A DNA stretch of 64,000 nt from Tractidigestivibacter montrealensis (lineage in GTDB: Bacteria; Actinomycetota; Coriobacteriia; Coriobacteriales; Atopobiaceae). Positions 61,983 to 64,000 of the stretch are shown here, in pieces. The notes below the pieces were generated by a model. The model saw only the letters and a list, made by a program, of their open reading frames with translations, ran no database searches and was not told the origin of the DNA. The stretch covers positions 226,637 through 290,636 of the forward strand of contig NZ_JANSKA010000004.1 of assembly GCF_024741235.1 (NCBI RefSeq). The letters are read 5' to 3'. Made by a program: the position numbers and the translations under genes. Within the stretch, counting starts at the first letter, position 1. Each line of letters starts with the position of its first letter.

Positions 61983-63218
61983 ATGCGCATCTCCGACAAA
62001 CAGCTTGACCTCGTCAACCGCCAGATTGAGCGGCTGCGTGCCTCCAACAACTTCTATGGTAAGCGCCTCAAGGAGGCGGGAATCACGGGGGTATCGTCCG
62101 CCGAGGACTTCCTGAGCCTGCCCTTCTCGCAGAAGCAGGACCTTCGCGACGCATATCCGCTGGGGCTTGCCGCCGTACCCGAGGAGAAGGTCGTGCGCAT
62201 CCGCTCCTCGTCCGGCACCACGGGAACGCCGGTCATCGTGCCCTACACCGCAAAGGACGTTGATGACTGGGCCGAGCAGTTCAAGCGCTGCTACGAGTTC
62301 GCAGGCGTCACAAACCGCGACCGCATCCAGATAACGCCCGGGTACGGGCTATGGACGGCGGGAATCGGCTTCCAGGCATGGGTGGAGCGGCTAGGTGCCA
62401 CGGCCATTCCCATGGGCCCGAGCAACACCGAGAAGCAGCTGCAGTTCATGGTCGACTTGCAGTCCACCGTCATCTGTGCGATCTCGAGCTACGCGCTGCT
62501 TTTGGCCGAACAGGTTGAGAAGCGCGGGCTGCGCGACAAGATTGCCCTCAAGCACGGCGTGATTGGCTCAGAGCGCTGGGGCGCGAAGATTCGCCAGCGA
62601 ATCATGGATGGCCTGGGTATAGACTGCTACGACATCTACGGTCTCACTGAGGTCTATGGCCCCGGCATTGGCATTAGCTGCAAGCACAACTGTGGGATGC
62701 ACATCTGGGACGACTACGTCTACGTGGAGATTGTCAATCCTGCTACCGGCGCGCCCGTGCCCGATGGCGAGTGGGGCGAGATCTGCCTCACCACGCTCGT
62801 CAAGGAGGGGGCGCCCCTCATTCGCTTCCGCACACACGACCTCACGCGCATCATCCCGGGCGAGTGTCCCTGTGGCTCGAGGTACCCGCGGATTGACACC
62901 ATCCAGGGCCGGTCCGACGACATGTTCAAGACCCATGGCGTCAACGTCTTTCCCAGGCAAATCGAGGAGGTGCTGGCGCTGTACCCGCAGCTCTCGAGCG
63001 AGTACCAGATTCGTCTCTCGCACCTCGAGGGATGCGACACCATGCGCATCTACGTGGAGACGGACGGCACGCAGGACTGGGCGGACCTCTCCGAGGAGGT
63101 CGCGCACGAGGTGAGAAACCGCATAGGCTTCACGCCCATGGTCAAGATCGTCGAGCTGGGCGTCCTGCCGCGCAGTGAGAAGAAGACGAAGCGCGTGATT
63201 GACGAGAGGTACGACTAG
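61983..63218 (+). CDS. paaK: Phenylacetate-CoA ligase
   Basis: Adenylate-forming enzyme activating phenylacetate or arylacetates to CoA esters, 411 residues. AMP-binding loop SSSGTTGTPVIVPYT near 75-89, YDIYGLTEVYGPG near 218, HDLTRIIPGECPCGSRYPRI near 285 and the C-terminal GRSDDMFKTHGVNVFP are in family order. ATG 61983 is favoured over 61980 because AAGGAG is then five bases away. Often found with iorAB; in the reverse direction it may conserve energy as ATP from arylacetyl-CoA in amino-acid fermentation. Confidence 0.94.
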   Translation: MRISDKQLDLVNRQIERLRASNNFYGKRLKEAGITGVSSAEDFLSLPFSQKQDLRDAYPLGLAAVPEEKVVRIRSSSGTTGTPVIVPYTAKDVDDWAEQFKRCYEFAGVTNRDRIQITPGYGLWTAGIGFQAWVERLGATAIPMGPSNTEKQLQFMVDLQSTVICAISSYALLLAEQVEKRGLRDKIALKHGVIGSERWGAKIRQRIMDGLGIDCYDIYGLTEVYGPGIGISCKHNCGMHIWDDYVYVEIVNPATGAPVPDGEWGEICLTTLVKEGAPLIRFRTHDLTRIIPGECPCGSRYPRIDTIQGRSDDMFKTHGVNVFPRQIEEVLALYPQLSSEYQIRLSHLEGCDTMRIYVETDGTQDWADLSEEVAHEVRNRIGFTPMVKIVELGVLPRSEKKTKRVIDERYD

Positions 63219-63243
63219 GGGCATGTGCTGCCTCGCTCTGTCG

Positions 63244-63286
63244 CTTCCCGGATACCAGATGTTTGGTATCTGGGGAGCTTTTTTCT
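63244..63286 (+). terminator. Terminator of iorAB-paaK
   Basis: Arms GCTTCCCGGATACCA and TGGTATCTGGGGAGC (two G-U pairs) around GATGTT, followed by seven T. Confidence 0.88.
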
Positions 63287-63305
63287 TGCGCTATGGTGAC
63301 CGTTG

Positions 63306-64000
63306 ATGTGTTCGATCCTGTATCGGCTGGGGGGAAGTTTGACTCTCGAGGAGCAGTGGGAGGACGTATACGCGTTGATTGCAGCCGCATCTCTTGAGGG
63401 CGGGGCTGACCCTGCCGCGATGCTGGTGGGGGACCCCATCACGCTGCTCTGCAGCCTCACTGCCCAACGGGATGACCGGGCCGCGTTTGACGCTGAGGTT
63501 ATAAGGGCAGAGGACGCGCTTTGCCTCATGCGCGTGGGCATCTCTCGCAAAGATGGGCTTCTCTCGGCCGGTGAAGCTCGTCGCGTGCTTGATGCCACAA
63601 CGAATTCCCCGGATGCTTCCAGCCTCCTGCGTGATCTTGCGCAAAAGGTGCAGACGGCATCGGACATGCGGGCTTTCGAGGGGATGCCCAATGCGTACCG
63701 GCGCCCGTTCATAGACGCGCTGCAGCGCGCAGTCGACGGCATTCCAGGACTTGGGGTCGAGGGGGCGGCTGCCGGGCTCTACCTGCTTTGCCCGCACGCC
63801 TGCCTCCCGCTCTCTGGTAGGACGCGCGAGTTTCTCGTCTCTCCGGACGGCCTTGGCATAGCGGAGGAGGACCTCCCTACTACCGGCCGCGACTATCTCG
63901 ACCTGCTCTGCTTCCTGCATGTGGAGATGGCCGAGTCGCGCCTGCCTGTATTCGCTAACGTAGGAGTCGACGGAACGCTCAGCAGGTTTTCGACACTTCG
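63306..64000 (+). CDS. Unidentified protein, 3' end cut by window
   Basis: Open frame of at least 231 codons running off the window from ATG 63306, or TTG 63339 with a GGGGGG site close before it. Not recognised. It is soluble, acidic and helix-rich (EEQWEDVYALIAAASLEGGA, ALQRAVDGIPGLG). IPGLGVEGAAAGLYLL followed by CP..CLPLSG resembles a helix-hairpin-helix segment seen in some DNA-binding and restriction-linked ATPases, but this is a weak similarity. It follows a terminator, so it starts a new transcript. The rest of the gene lies outside the window. Confidence 0.6.
   Translation, partial: MCSILYRLGGSLTLEEQWEDVYALIAAASLEGGADPAAMLVGDPITLLCSLTAQRDDRAAFDAEVIRAEDALCLMRVGISRKDGLLSAGEARRVLDATTNSPDASSLLRDLAQKVQTASDMRAFEGMPNAYRRPFIDALQRAVDGIPGLGVEGAAAGLYLLCPHACLPLSGRTREFLVSPDGLGIAEEDLPTTGRDYLDLLCFLHVEMAESRLPVFANVGVDGTLSRFSTL

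Overview
The window is about 64 kb of GC-rich bacterial DNA with dense coding, short operon overlaps (ATGA, GTGA, TAATG) and frequent GTG and TTG starts. Gene content (pst/pho with two PstB ATPases, hybrid cluster protein, IorAB-PaaK, type-2 GalT with Mgl transport, twin-arginine lipoproteins) suggests an anaerobic high-GC Gram-positive, most likely a Coriobacteriia member (Olsenella/Atopobium-like). This is inference: no rRNA lies in the window.

Layout. 1-2080: a MarR regulator and an ABC exporter cut by the left edge, behind a promoter covered by two palindromic operators. 2401-9709: a complete phosphate regulon, pstS-pstC-pstA-pstB1-pstB2-phoU-phoB-phoR, with CAAATG direct repeats upstream that could be a PHO box. 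9733-15789: aspartate-family amino acid genes, thrC-thrB on the minus strand and hom, lysC, asd on the plus strand. 15804-25505: an S33-type peptidase, a NUDIX hydrolase, an amino-acid ABC transporter, tRNAs Arg, His and Lys, fruK-ptsI and a lipid kinase. 25656-28884: tRNA-Gly, a UDG-family protein, and a Crp/Fnr regulator divergent from hcp. 28987-30914: a decayed prophage head module between a perfect 22-bp inverted repeat and tRNA-Pro. 31306-47139: gdhA, carAB with a leader terminator, tRNA-Leu, tig, clpP-clpX, a GT8 glycosyltransferase, tcdA-tatD and valS. 47493-58725: a galactose uptake and Leloir regulon, mglBAC plus galM-galK-galT and a LacI-type regulator, joined by shared LacI-type operator sequences. 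58826-63218: a radical SAM remnant, an iorA pseudogene with three apparent lesions, then intact iorB and paaK. The right edge cuts an unidentified gene.

Two dispersed palindrome families stand out. Six copies of a 28-31 bp palindrome beginning TGAGAC sit at gene ends; in four places its outer TGA is a neighbouring gene's stop codon, and one copy ends two convergent genes at once. A second family of roughly 46-52 bp palindromes occurs as three pairs, each downstream of an operon (gdhA, valS, mglC). Other unusual points are a 220-residue helical extension on the MglC permease, a JAB-like domain fused to a phage head-protein remnant with a 63-codon gene behind it, and homoserine dehydrogenase without an ACT domain.
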